A DNA stretch of 64,000 nt from Geminicoccaceae bacterium (GCA_028285265.1 JANQPX010000016.1:1-64000); one strand, 5' to 3'. Positions 9,031 through 17,942 are shown, counted from the stretch's first letter. Program-made: numbers and translations. The notes: generated from the letters alone by a model not told the origin.

Positions 9031-9033
9031 CTG

Positions 9034-9381
9034 GAACCATACATCGCCTCGATTAGACGTCTGCCCCTGTCGGGCACAGATCTCGCTGAAGGCCAAACCG
9101 ACGCCGAGGCGAAGGTGATCGAGGAGGCGCATAAGGCGGTCGACGACGACGTTGCTGATGTTCTCGTTTTTGGAGGCGCTGCCTTTGCCGGGATGGCCGA
9201 AAGGATCGCCGACCGTCTCCCGGCACCTGCCATTTCGCCAGTGCCGCATGCCGTAGCGCTCGCTGAAGTCACTTTCAAAACGGGTTGGCGCAAGGCGTCC
9301 AAAGGGCCCTTTAGCCCACCTTCACCCAGAGAAACCAAAGGCCTTTCTGACGACCTGAGGACATTCTTTCAGAGCAACTGA
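9034..9381 (+). pseudogene. Asp/Glu-hydantoin racemase C-terminal remnant
   Basis: In a different frame from the amidohydrolase remnant, the sequence reads EPYIASIRRLPLSG, AKVIEEAHKAVDDD, VADVLVFGGAAFAGMAERI and SPVPHAVALAEVTF, ending in a TGA at 9379-9381. This is the C-terminal half of the hydantoin/allantoin racemase group of the Asp/Glu racemase family; the second catalytic cysteine normally found in the VLG-C-AGMA loop is replaced by GGAAFAG. The N-terminal half is absent. The two remnants abut at about 9030-9034, which suggests a deletion that joined two neighbouring genes of a former hydantoin- or ureide-degrading cluster. Confidence 0.7.
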
Positions 9382-9586
9382 CTGTGGTCAGGTCTCATGA
9401 TAGGCCTCAATGCCGAGGACGTTACTCGTTCATCGTCAGCGACGACGCACGCCCATCATACCGGCCACAAGGCCCCGGGTTCTCTTCTTGGCCCTGACCT
9501 TACCTCGGGATCGATGATACGTTCGACACCCCAAATCTTCCTCGGATTTGACCATGACAAAATTTCAATGTCGTCTTGCCTAAGGG

Positions 9587-10468
9587 TTAGGAAGGCTTCG
9601 CCAACTGAGCGCGCAGACAAGCAACGTTGACGGCGAGACCCGGCAAGAGCCATTGGAACAGGCGGACCACGTCGAGCACCTCGCCGGTCGAAGCATCTTG
9701 CGTGGCAGCCTGCCGAAGTTGCTCCGCTGTTAGTCCGGTCGGATTAGGAAGGCCTTCCGCCAGTTCCCTTGCCGTTCGATGTACCGTTTCCACCGCACGT
9801 TCATAGACCGGGTCTCTCACGATGCGCTCCATATCCTGCCACGCCCTTGCGAAGTAGCTCGGCCAGCGTGCCAGCGCTCGGTAATCGGTATTCACAAAGG
9901 GCAGGTTGAGAGTTCTTTTGACCTGCTCGAAGACTGCCTGCGTTCCGGAGTCAGCGTGATGTGGCTCCATCAGTACAGGGCGGTCATACAATGCTTTTGG
10001 GGGAAGGCTAGGACCCGTCTCGTTACCTCCTGACCAGGTCGTCCCTTCCAGCAACAGTCGCCCGAGGGTTGCCATCAAGACGTAAGGCATGTTGCCACTT
10101 GAGAAGATCTCGATCACGTCGCGGATCTCATCGACTTCGGCCGGACGATAGCCGAAAGCGCTGACGTCATTGATGAGCGATGCCGGTCGCAGTTCGGCCG
10201 CTTGCCCTTCAGCTGCATTGCGCAAATCTTGGCAAGCAGAGGAGAAGGCAGTGGTCTTTACGATGGGCTCGAGGCCGGACCAAAGCACATCGTAGAAGGT
10301 GGGATAGCGTGCAAACGCCATAGCGACGACGCCCATCCAGGGGACACCTAGTCCACATTTGGTCGACTCGTAGACGTCTTTGAGCCGACCGGTCGCTGCA
10401 TCTTCCGGCACCGGCGCGATCGCTGGGATTGGTGCTGGCTTTAGCCGCGGAAAGCCGTTAGCGCCCAT
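9587..10468 (-). CDS. DehI-type (group I) 2-haloacid dehalogenase family protein
   Basis: The 293-residue product has the two-repeat all-helical layout of DehI: an N-terminal copy with ATGRLKDVYESTKCGLGVPW and a C-terminal copy with SGTQAVFEQVKRTLNLPFVNTDYRALARWP. DehI enzymes hydrolyse D- and L-2-haloalkanoic acids by direct water attack without a covalent intermediate. I chose the ATG at 10468, which gives the family length and starts MGANGFPRLKPAPIPAI; the longer frame adds an arginine/serine-rich stretch overlapping the regulator gene. The start lies 11 bases inside the HxlR gene, so translation is probably coupled. Many proteins of this family have not been tested, and the true substrate could be another activated carboxylate. 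Confidence 0.75.
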   Translation of the reverse strand: MGANGFPRLKPAPIPAIAPVPEDAATGRLKDVYESTKCGLGVPWMGVVAMAFARYPTFYDVLWSGLEPIVKTTAFSSACQDLRNAAEGQAAELRPASLINDVSAFGYRPAEVDEIRDVIEIFSSGNMPYVLMATLGRLLLEGTTWSGGNETGPSLPPKALYDRPVLMEPHHADSGTQAVFEQVKRTLNLPFVNTDYRALARWPSYFARAWQDMERIVRDPVYERAVETVHRTARELAEGLPNPTGLTAEQLRQAATQDASTGEVLDVVRLFQWLLPGLAVNVACLRAQLAKPS

Positions 10469-10832
10469 CACTTGCGATCGGCGGCAGTGCCTCGCTCCAT
10501 TTGCGCAATTCGTCGAGAAAACCGAGCGCCGTTTTGCCAAAGGGCGTGATCGAGTACTGAACCGAGATCGGCGCGCTATCGATGACGTCACGCTTGATCA
10601 AGCCTTGTTGCTCCAGCTGCCGCAGCCTTTCTGTAATCATTTTCTTACTGGCGCCGCCGATCATCCGGGCGAGATCATTGAAGCGTACCGGCTCGTCCTT
10701 GAGATGCCAGAGGATCGAGCCGGTCCACTTGCCGCCGATGATTCGCATGCCCCGTTCTATCGCGCAGGGCTCCAGGCAAGCCTCATGGGCCCGCCGTCGC
10801 CCTTTGCCGTCCTCCACGATATGTGCACGCAT
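10458..10832 (-). CDS. HxlR family transcriptional regulator
   Basis: The 124-residue winged-helix protein carries the HxlR core: CAIERGMRIIGGKWTGSILWHL, FNDLARMIGGASKKMITERLRQLE and the wing VQYSITPFGKTAL. Two cysteines sit at residues 19 and 23 (CLEPC), the region where related quinone- or aldehyde-sensing regulators carry their redox cysteine. It is divergent from the mdaB-type operon and cotranscribed with the DehI-type gene, so it likely controls both through the 135-base intergenic region. The thiol-sensing role is inference. Confidence 0.9.
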   Translation of the reverse strand: MRAHIVEDGKGRRRAHEACLEPCAIERGMRIIGGKWTGSILWHLKDEPVRFNDLARMIGGASKKMITERLRQLEQQGLIKRDVIDSAPISVQYSITPFGKTALGFLDELRKWSEALPPIASDGR

Positions 10833-10967
10833 AAGACAGCTCCTTAGAAGGTTACCAAAAGTATACTGGTTGATTTTTGTTTACTAAATTCGCAGTTTCA
10901 CGCGGAAGAGGGAGAACGTCAAGCGTTGCCCTATCATCCGCCTTCATGCCAACGCACCGGAGAACAC
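10833..10967. promoter_or_regulatory. Divergent HxlR/mdaB promoter region with candidate operator
   Basis: An AT-rich segment at 10850-10890 contains GGTTACC, the 8-bp palindrome AGTATACT (10860-10867), TGGTT and GTTTACT. The repeated GTTACC/GTATAC/TTTACT elements have the look of HxlR-type operators, but I cannot fix one perfect site. The MdaB ribosome site GGAGA is at 10959-10963. Confidence 0.4.
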
Positions 10968-11579
10968 ATGAGCACAGTCTTCATCTTGAACGGGCACCAG
11001 CCCTATCCGTTTGCCAAGGGAGAGCTCAACGCCACACTGGTGGAGCGGGCAAAGGTCTATCTCGAAGGCCTCGACCATGACGTCTGGGTAACCCGGGTCG
11101 CCAAAGGCTATGACATCGATCAGGAAGTTGCCAACCACCAATGGGCGGACGTGATCATCATGCAGTTCCCGGTCAACTGGATGGGCGTCCCTTGGTCCTT
11201 CAAGAAGTATATGGACGAGGTCTACACCGCCGGCATGGACGGCCGCCTCTGTCACGGCGATGGCCGAAGTGCTGATGCGCCCAAGGCGAATTACGGCATG
11301 GGCGGTGCCCTCCATGGAAAACGCTACATGATCTCGGCCACGCTGAATGCGCCGGCTGAGGCCTTCGACGATCCGTCTGAACCATTTTTCGAGGGTAGCT
11401 CGTTCGATGAACTGCTCCGCCCGGTTCATCTGAATGCCAAGTTCTTCGGCATGAAACCGCTTCCGAGCTTCGGCGCGTTCGACGTGATGAAAAATCCCGA
11501 TATCGAGAGCGATCTGGCGCGATTCGATGCGCATTTACAGAGGGTTTTTACTGAAGAGGTCAGCCATGCCGCAGCCTGA
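10968..11579 (+). CDS. mdaB: MdaB-type NAD(P)H quinone oxidoreductase
   Basis: The 203-residue flavodoxin-fold protein has the MdaB features STVFILNGHQPYPFAKGELN at the N-terminus, IIMQFPVNWMGVPWSFKKYMD near residue 65, and the long insert with YGMGGALHGKRYMISATLNAP. MdaB reduces quinones by two electrons with NAD(P)H and FAD, avoiding semiquinone radicals. The ATG at 10968 is preceded by CCGGAGA at 5 bases; an earlier ATG at 10926 lacks a site and is not family-like. It is the first gene of a four-gene rightward operon and overlaps the GST gene by 14 bases. Confidence 0.9.
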   Translation: MSTVFILNGHQPYPFAKGELNATLVERAKVYLEGLDHDVWVTRVAKGYDIDQEVANHQWADVIIMQFPVNWMGVPWSFKKYMDEVYTAGMDGRLCHGDGRSADAPKANYGMGGALHGKRYMISATLNAPAEAFDDPSEPFFEGSSFDELLRPVHLNAKFFGMKPLPSFGAFDVMKNPDIESDLARFDAHLQRVFTEEVSHAAA

Positions 11580-12273
11580 CATTCTGCTGTATACCGCAAA
11601 CACGATGAATGGTTGGAAGCCGTTGATCTTCCTTCATGAGGGTGAGATCCCCTATGACATGGTGCCGATCAGTTTCTCGAAGAAGGAACAGAAGGCACCG
11701 GACTACATGAAGCTTAATCCGAACGGCCGGATCCCGACGATCGTCGATCGAGGAAATGGTGATTTTGCGGTGTTCGAGTCGGGCGCAATCCTTTGGTATC
11801 TCGCTGAAAAGTACGGCATGTTCCTGAGCCAGGACCCGAAGGAGCGCTCCGAGACTCTACAATGGCTTATGTTCCAGATGGGCGGCATCGGCCCGATGAT
11901 GGGACAGGCCATGTTCTTCCAACGCATTGCCAAGCCCAATGGCGACGACGTGCCTTATGCCATCAAGCGCTATGTCGATGAGAGCCGGCGTCTTCTCGAG
12001 GTCTTAAACACGCGCCTCAAGGGCCGCGAATGGCTGGTTGGGGACAGCATGTCGATCGCCGACATCGCCACCTATCCCTGGGCTCGAACCTATCCTTGGG
12101 CGACCGTCACCATCGATGGCTTGGATCATTTGAACGCCTGGTTCGAGCGCATCGACGCCCGTCCGAAAACGCAGGCTGCTTTGCAACTTCCGGAACCGCG
12201 ACCGTCTGCCTTCGGCAAGGGCGATATCGAAGCCGCGGCCGCTGCCAATGCCGCCCGCTTTAAGGAGCAGTAA
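11566..12273 (+). CDS. Glutathione S-transferase (nu-type, YfcG/YghU-like)
   Basis: The 235-residue protein has the thioredoxin-like N-domain of nu-class GSTs: LLYTANTMNGWKPLIFLHE with the Thr-Asn pair used to hold glutathione, NPNGRIPTIVD with the cis-proline, and FESGAILWYLAEKYG. The helical C-domain includes LVGDSMSIADIATYPW. Such proteins often reduce disulfide-type or peroxide substrates with glutathione. The ATG at 11566 is preceded by AGAGGT and lies inside the end of mdaB. The company of quinone reductases suggests detoxification of electrophiles. Confidence 0.88.
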   Translation: MPQPDILLYTANTMNGWKPLIFLHEGEIPYDMVPISFSKKEQKAPDYMKLNPNGRIPTIVDRGNGDFAVFESGAILWYLAEKYGMFLSQDPKERSETLQWLMFQMGGIGPMMGQAMFFQRIAKPNGDDVPYAIKRYVDESRRLLEVLNTRLKGREWLVGDSMSIADIATYPWARTYPWATVTIDGLDHLNAWFERIDARPKTQAALQLPEPRPSAFGKGDIEAAAAANAARFKEQ

Positions 12274-12274
12274 C

Positions 12275-12928
12275 ATGACAGACACATCAGCGATCAGGGT
12301 CGATATAATCTCCGATGTCGTTTGCCCTTGGTGCGTTATCGGCTATCGCCAGCTTGCCGCCGCCTCGCGTGAGGAGGGCATCCTTCTCGAAGTCCACTGG
12401 CATCCGTTCGAGCTCAATCCCCAGATGCCGGAAGAAGGTCAGAACCTGCGTGAGCATCTCGCCGCCAAATACGGCACGACGCTCGAAGGCTCTAAGCAGG
12501 CCCGCGCGCGCCTCACAGAAATGGGGGCTGCGCTCGACTTCACCTTCGACTACGCGGACGACATGCGTATGTGGAACACCTTTCGTGCGCATCAGCTCAT
12601 TGACTGGGCGGATGAGCAGGGCCGTGGGCACGACATGAAGCAAGCGCTGTTCGTAGCCTACTTCACCTACCGAAAAAATGTATCGGACCTCGAAGTACTC
12701 GCTGACATCGCTGCTGAGCTTGGACTGGATCAGACGGAAGCGTTCCGGGTCGTGAGCTCAGGCGAGCGGGCCGAAACAGTCCGTCAGAAACAAGGCTTTT
12801 GGGCGTCGCGCGGCATTCAGGGCGTGCCGGCGATGATCTTCGAACGCCAGCATCTTTTGTCCGGCGCGCAGGGTGCGGAAAACTATGGCAGTGTGCTGAG
12901 ACAGCTGCGCGCAGCACAGGCAGCCTGA
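12275..12928 (+). CDS. DsbA family protein, FrnE-like
   Basis: The 217-residue thioredoxin-fold protein has the active site CPWC at residues 17-20 in IISDVVCPWCVIGYRQL, an inserted helical domain, and the cis-proline loop GIQGVPAMIFERQHLLSGAQ. No signal peptide is present, so it is a cytoplasmic FrnE-type oxidoreductase, related also to hydroxychromene-carboxylate isomerase. AAGGAG at 12262-12267 gives a 7-base spacing to the ATG at 12275, one base after the GST stop. It may repair or isomerise thiol-reactive compounds together with the other operon products. Confidence 0.88.
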   Translation: MTDTSAIRVDIISDVVCPWCVIGYRQLAAASREEGILLEVHWHPFELNPQMPEEGQNLREHLAAKYGTTLEGSKQARARLTEMGAALDFTFDYADDMRMWNTFRAHQLIDWADEQGRGHDMKQALFVAYFTYRKNVSDLEVLADIAAELGLDQTEAFRVVSSGERAETVRQKQGFWASRGIQGVPAMIFERQHLLSGAQGAENYGSVLRQLRAAQAA

Positions 12929-12954
12929 CAAGAACGATATGAAGGAGGAAGGCA

Positions 12955-13944
12955 ATGTCCAAAGCCCAGGTGATCCATGAGCTCGGACCGCCTGATGCGA
13001 TGCGCTGGGAGGACTGGTCCGTGCCTGATCCCAGCGTGAGCGAGGTTCGCCTCCGCCATACCGCAGTCGGTGTCAATTACGCTGACACCTATCACCGCGG
13101 CGGCATTTCTCACCCTTGGCCGGTGCCACCTTGTCCTGTGGTGATCGGTTTCGAAGGGGTGGCGATCGTCGAAAGCGTCGGCGATGACGTTAACGACTTT
13201 AAGACAGGTGATCGGGTCGCCTACGGCATCCCCCCACTTGGCAGCTATGCCGAGGTACGGAACTACCCCGCCGACAAACTCCTGCATCTGCCCGATGGCC
13301 TTGACGACAAACAGGTCGCTGCTTTGCTGATGAAAGGTATGACGGCCCATTACCTCTTGCACCGCACCTATGCCGTCCAGCCCGGTGACGTCATCCTGGT
13401 CCATGCAGCAGCAGGAGGTATGGGGCTTATTCTTTGTCAGTGGGCAAAGGCGCTGGGCGCCACCATCGTCGGCACCGTGAGCACCGAGGAAAAGGCAGAA
13501 GCCGCGCGCGCCGCCGGCTGCGACCATCCCGTCGTCCGCTCGAAGCAACGCTTCGTTGACGTGGTGCAAGACGTCACGGATGGCGAGGGCTGCGCCGTGG
13601 TCTACGAGGCGATCGGCAAGGAGACCCTCCAGGACTCGCTTGACTGCCTAAGACTTATGGGGGTCTGTGCTGCCTACGGCCACGTCTCCGGCCCACCTGA
13701 CCCGGTCGACGTGGTCCAGGACCTAGGCCGCCGCGGCTCGCTTTGGATCACACGCCCTGCCATCATGCACTATGTTGCCAAACGGTCCGACCTGGAGTGG
13801 ACCGCGCGGGATCTCTTCAAGGCGATCGGTGACGGTATCCTGGATGCCAACATCAATTACGAATATGCACTCAAGGATGCGGTAAAAGCTCATGAAGCGA
13901 TCGAATCCGGAAAGACGTTGGGTGCAACGGTTCTGATCCCATAA
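12955..13944 (+). CDS. NADPH:quinone oxidoreductase, zinc-free MDR family
   Basis: The 329-residue medium-chain reductase has the QOR pattern: GVNYADTYHRGG near residue 40, GFEGVAIVESVGDDVNDFKTGDRVAYG, and the NADPH-binding loop ILVHAAAGGMGLILCQWAKALGA near residue 150. Zinc ligands are missing, as expected for the quinone reductase branch. AAGGAGG stands 7 bases before the ATG. It is the last gene of the mdaB operon. One-electron or enone substrates are both possible in this family. Confidence 0.9.
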   Translation: MSKAQVIHELGPPDAMRWEDWSVPDPSVSEVRLRHTAVGVNYADTYHRGGISHPWPVPPCPVVIGFEGVAIVESVGDDVNDFKTGDRVAYGIPPLGSYAEVRNYPADKLLHLPDGLDDKQVAALLMKGMTAHYLLHRTYAVQPGDVILVHAAAGGMGLILCQWAKALGATIVGTVSTEEKAEAARAAGCDHPVVRSKQRFVDVVQDVTDGEGCAVVYEAIGKETLQDSLDCLRLMGVCAAYGHVSGPPDPVDVVQDLGRRGSLWITRPAIMHYVAKRSDLEWTARDLFKAIGDGILDANINYEYALKDAVKAHEAIESGKTLGATVLIP

Positions 13945-14066
13945 GCCTAGAAGAGGTCAAGATCCGCCTTCCTCGTTCCGGTGGTAGGGCGATTGCGTCA
14001 GCGTTTTCGAAATTTAATCCGGACGCTTGCCAGGTAGATGCCTCGATAACTGCGCCCGCCAATACC

Positions 14067-15026
14067 CTAACCGATTGATGCAAGAAAGGTGGCGAGCGCA
14101 GCGTTCACCGCAGCTGGCGCTTCTTGCTGCACCCAGTGCCCCGCACCCTCGATGATCGTTTTGTTACGGAGGTCAGCGCAATGGCTCGACACATCCTCAT
14201 ACGAATCGAAACGCGGGATAAACATCCGCACAAAATCCTTCGATCCTGCAATGAAACAGCTTGGCTGCGATACGGGCCGGACGCCCATATCCGGCAGCAT
14301 CTGGAAATCTCGCTCCTGATTGCGGTAGCGGTTGATAGGACCCCGAAAGCCACTGGCTTCAAAATTTGAAACGAAGTAATCCAGATCCACTTCCGTCATC
14401 CAGTCAGGGAATGCGTCCGGATCAACGAACGCGTCCAACAGTCCACCTGCTGCCGATCCGTTGAACCAACCGTCAGCAGATGGCGAATCGCCTGATGCAG
14501 CATAGTAGATCTTTCGAAGGCTGGTTCTGACATCCGCTTCCAGCTCTGCCTCAGCAACACCTTCATCCTGGAAATATAGCTGATAGAAGAGGTTCACTTT
14601 CCGCCAAAACGCCATTGGAGAGATCCGGCCTCGCTTGCGGTAGGGTACGCTCAGCCCTGCGACGGCTGTGACACGATTGGGATGCAAAGCAGCAGTGTTC
14701 CAGACAATCGGGGCACCCCAGTCATGGCCCACCAGGATCGCCTTTTCTTCGCCAAAGGCATCGATTAATCCCACCACATCGGCCATGAGACTCGCCATAT
14801 CGTAAGCCTCGACCGCTTCGGGCTTGTCGCTGCCGCCGTAGCCGCGCATGTCCGGCGCCACGACGCGATATCCGGCGTTGGCCACAGGCTTGATCTGATG
14901 CCGCCACGAATACCAAAGCTCCGGCCAGCCATGGACCATCATCACTAACGGCCCCTCGCCTTCGACCGCAGCGCGCAATCTGATGCCATTGGTTTCTATA
15001 CTTTGAAGCTTGAATTGATCGTGCAT
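14067..15026 (-). CDS. Alpha/beta hydrolase, soluble epoxide hydrolase type
   Basis: The 319-residue protein has HGWPE (residues 32-36, oxyanion-hole motif of epoxide hydrolases), the nucleophile elbow GHDWGA with Asp102, a lid domain with tyrosines and a C-terminal GAGHWVQQEAP carrying the catalytic histidine. An aspartate nucleophile separates it from serine esterases; it fits epoxide hydrolases and related haloalkane-type hydrolases. I chose ATG 15026 with GGGGGGA before it; a TTG four codons earlier is the alternative. It stands alone, convergent with the MDR gene. Confidence 0.85.
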   Translation of the reverse strand: MHDQFKLQSIETNGIRLRAAVEGEGPLVMMVHGWPELWYSWRHQIKPVANAGYRVVAPDMRGYGGSDKPEAVEAYDMASLMADVVGLIDAFGEEKAILVGHDWGAPIVWNTAALHPNRVTAVAGLSVPYRKRGRISPMAFWRKVNLFYQLYFQDEGVAEAELEADVRTSLRKIYYAASGDSPSADGWFNGSAAGGLLDAFVDPDAFPDWMTEVDLDYFVSNFEASGFRGPINRYRNQERDFQMLPDMGVRPVSQPSCFIAGSKDFVRMFIPRFDSYEDVSSHCADLRNKTIIEGAGHWVQQEAPAAVNAALATFLASIG

Positions 15027-15315
15027 GATTCCCCCCAACGCCCCGCCACTGTGATGACGCCTAGTCTAATGCGGGGAGCAGCTCCGTCACAGTCATTGGG
15101 TATCGGGTGGCGGCATAGACGAGCAAAAAGCGCCTCCGCTGGGGCAGCAAATGGGCGTTCAACTAGGTGACACATTGCTGGACCGGCTTCATTCTCCCTG
15201 CATGCAGGCACGCGACATCGTTCGACAGGTTCGCAAATCCTTGCTTGGCGAAGCCGCGGACCTATAGGGTACGTGGCAGGTGCAACATGTTCAAAGGAAA
15301 GCTTCCTCGACATCA

Positions 15316-16170
15316 ATGCTAGAGATCACCCCCCTCCATAGCCTGTTTGCTGCCGAGGTTACTGGTCTTGACCTAGACCACGTTCCGACGGAGGAGACCC
15401 TCTCCGCCGTCAAGGCTGCGTTTGCCCAATACACCGTTCTTGTCTTTCGCGATCAGGATGTGACTGATGATCAACAGATCGCGTTTAGCGAGTGTTTTGG
15501 CAGCTTGGAGTCCACCAAGGTCGGCACGCCAGGTGCCGGTAGCAAGATGATCGTCCTGAGCAATATCGGTCCGGATGGCGCCATCGAACCGCCCACGGGA
15601 CGGCAGGTTCTCAACAACAAGGCCAACCAGCACTGGCATGCGGACAGCTCATTCAAACCGGTTCCAGCAAAAGCTTCCATGCTTTCTGCTCGGATCATTC
15701 CGCTGTCCGGCGGCAACACCGAATATATCTCGATGCGCGCCGTCTACGCGGCCTTACCTGAGGAGGATAAAGCACGGCTCGCGGGCAAGGTGGCAATCCA
15801 CGACTATGCCTATGGTCGCTCCAAGATCGACCCCGAATTGGTGACGGCCGAAGAACGCGCCGCGGTGCCGCCGGTTCGCCAGTCGATGGTGCTGGACCAT
15901 GGGATCCACGGCAAGTCGCTCTATCTGGGTGCACATTGCGCGCGGGTGGAAGGAATGGATGACAAAGAAGGTCGAGCATTAATCGATCGGCTGATGGCCT
16001 TTGCCACCAACAAACGCTTCGTCTACTCGCATGTCTGGCGACCGCACGATCTGATCTTGTGGGATAATCTATCAGTCCTGCACCGGGCTACTCCCTTCGC
16101 CTCCATGGAGGAACCCAGACGCATGGTACGCACCACCATTGCGGGTGATGGGCCGACACTTGCTGCTTGA
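15316..16170 (+). CDS. TauD/TfdA family 2-oxoglutarate dioxygenase
   Basis: The 284-residue protein starts MLEITPLHSLFAAEVTGLDL, the TfdA-type opening. The iron ligands are the HxD pair in NQHWHADSSF (His108, Asp110) and the distal histidine in LSVLHRATPF; arginines in RRMVRTTIAG would hold 2-oxoglutarate. Members hydroxylate taurine, sulfonates, phenoxyacetates or carnitine-type compounds. A GTG at 15280 would add 12 residues not typical of the family, so the ATG is preferred although its ribosome site (AAAGGAAA) is distant. The gene ends 2 bases before the GMC oxidoreductase start, so the two products likely act in one pathway. Confidence 0.85.
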   Translation: MLEITPLHSLFAAEVTGLDLDHVPTEETLSAVKAAFAQYTVLVFRDQDVTDDQQIAFSECFGSLESTKVGTPGAGSKMIVLSNIGPDGAIEPPTGRQVLNNKANQHWHADSSFKPVPAKASMLSARIIPLSGGNTEYISMRAVYAALPEEDKARLAGKVAIHDYAYGRSKIDPELVTAEERAAVPPVRQSMVLDHGIHGKSLYLGAHCARVEGMDDKEGRALIDRLMAFATNKRFVYSHVWRPHDLILWDNLSVLHRATPFASMEEPRRMVRTTIAGDGPTLAA

Positions 16171-16172
16171 TC

Positions 16173-17771
16173 ATGGCTGACGGAGACTGGGACTACATCA
16201 TCGTTGGTGCCGGTACAGCGGGCTGCGTTCTCGCAAATCGCCTGACAGCTGATGGCCGTCACCGCGTCTTGTTGCTGGAGGCCGGCGGATCTGATCGTCA
16301 CCCCTACATCTGGGCGCCTGCCGGCTTTCTGAAGACATTCCGGGATCCGAGGTTCAATTGGTGCTTCGCGACCGAGCCTGGCGATGGTGTGGATCGCCGC
16401 GTCATTCATTTTCCACGTGGCAAGGTGTTGGGTGGTTCAAGTGCGATCAATGGTCATCTCTATGTGCGTGGCCAAGCCGCAGACTTTGACACCTGGGCGC
16501 AGATGGGCAATCGCGGATGGGCTTACGCCGATGTGCTTCCCTATTTTCGTCGATCCGAAGACCGCTCAACCGGCGCCGACGAATTCCATGGAGCAGGCGG
16601 CCCTCAACATGTCTCGGACATCGACGAGCGCCACCCGATCTCCGAGGCCTTTTTGGATGGGGCATCGGAGTTGGGACTGTCAAGGAACCCAGACTACAAC
16701 GGCCGCCATCAAGACGGTGTCGCTTATTACCAGCGCACGATTAAAGGGGGGCGCCGGGTCAGTGCAGCCACGAGCTTTCTTCGCCCTGCGATGCGCCGTT
16801 CCAATCTGCGTGTCGTCGCCCGTGCCTTGGTCACCGGACTGCAAATGGACGGGACGAAAGTCACCGGCCTCAGCTACGACTATGGCGGCAAGGCGCATTC
16901 TGTGAGTGCCTCGCGGGACATCATCCTCGCTGCCGGCGCCATCGGCTCTCCCCATCTCTTACAGATCTCGGGTATCGGTCCGCCAGAGCTTTTGCGGGAC
17001 ATCGGCGTTCCTGTCCGGCATGCACTTCCTGGCGTGGGCGATGGCTTAAAGGATCACTACGCCGCCCGCGTCGTAAACACTGTCTCTCAACCGATCACCT
17101 TGAACGAACGGGCCCATGGACTGCGTCTTTGGTGGGAGATCGCAAAATGGATCGCGGCGGGACGCGGGCTTTTAGCCTTCAGCCCAGCCCATGTGGCCGG
17201 TTTCGTGCGCTCGCGGCCCGAGTTGGACCTTCCTGATCTTCAGTTGATGTTCACGCCGGCCAGCTATTCAACCGGCGTCACCGGTAGCCTTCAGCGCACG
17301 CCAGGAATGACAGCAGGCTTTTGGCAAATGCGCCCAGAAAGCAGGGGGTATGTTCGCGCTCGAAGCCCTGAGCCCAGCGAGGCCCCAGCGATCCAACCAA
17401 ATTACCTGACGGCCGAAGCGGACAGACAGGTCGCGATCGCCGGCGTCCGCTGGTGTCGATCCCTGCTAGCGACGCAGGCTTTGGCGCCGTATCGGGCGGC
17501 GGAAGTCTTGCCTGGTCCCGATTGTCAAACCGACGATCAGATCCTCACCCATATCCGGCAAACCGGCGCCACCGTCTATCATGCCATTGGCACCTGCCGC
17601 ATGGGTCGTGATCCGCTGGCCGTGGTTGACGACAGGCTGCGGGTTCATGGTGTCCAGGGCCTTCGCGTGATCGACGCTTCGATCATGCCGACCATGCCTT
17701 CGGCCAACACCAATGCTGCGACACTCATGATCGCGGAAAAAGGCTCGGACCTCCTGCTAAACGGGAACTAA
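16173..17771 (+). CDS. GMC family FAD-dependent oxidoreductase
   Basis: The 532-residue flavoprotein opens MADGDWDYIIVGAGTAGC with the FAD dinucleotide motif at residues 12-17, has FPRGKVLGGSSAINGHLYVRG (GMC signature 1), AAGAIGSPHLLQISGIG (signature 2) and ends with HAIGTCRMG and DASIMPTMPSANTNAATLMIAEK, which contain the catalytic His and Asn. It resembles choline dehydrogenase and alcohol dehydrogenases of this family and would oxidise an alcohol to an aldehyde. There is no signal peptide. Coupling to the dioxygenase gene suggests it oxidises the hydroxylated product; that is inference. Confidence 0.92.
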   Translation: MADGDWDYIIVGAGTAGCVLANRLTADGRHRVLLLEAGGSDRHPYIWAPAGFLKTFRDPRFNWCFATEPGDGVDRRVIHFPRGKVLGGSSAINGHLYVRGQAADFDTWAQMGNRGWAYADVLPYFRRSEDRSTGADEFHGAGGPQHVSDIDERHPISEAFLDGASELGLSRNPDYNGRHQDGVAYYQRTIKGGRRVSAATSFLRPAMRRSNLRVVARALVTGLQMDGTKVTGLSYDYGGKAHSVSASRDIILAAGAIGSPHLLQISGIGPPELLRDIGVPVRHALPGVGDGLKDHYAARVVNTVSQPITLNERAHGLRLWWEIAKWIAAGRGLLAFSPAHVAGFVRSRPELDLPDLQLMFTPASYSTGVTGSLQRTPGMTAGFWQMRPESRGYVRARSPEPSEAPAIQPNYLTAEADRQVAIAGVRWCRSLLATQALAPYRAAEVLPGPDCQTDDQILTHIRQTGATVYHAIGTCRMGRDPLAVVDDRLRVHGVQGLRVIDASIMPTMPSANTNAATLMIAEKGSDLLLNGN

Positions 17772-17915
17772 TCAACGTCGTCAAAGGATTTTGATGTCCG
17801 ACACGATTCGGCGTCTTTGGATGATGGTCTAAAGAAAGCAATGAGTTTCGGCATCATAGGGAGACTCGAGGCAGCATCAAACCTGTCATGATTTCGTAAT
17901 CCTGCTGTCGAATAG

Positions 17916-17942
17916 CTCACCTATCCGATGAAGATAGGAGGA
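17916..17942 (+). promoter_or_regulatory. Small hairpin overlapping the phnC ribosome site
   Basis: CCTATC (17920-17925) and GATAGG (17933-17938) form a 6-bp stem with a 7-base loop; the AGGAGGA ribosome site (17936-17942) overlaps the 3' arm. It may modulate translation of the TTG-started ATPase gene. Confidence 0.35.
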
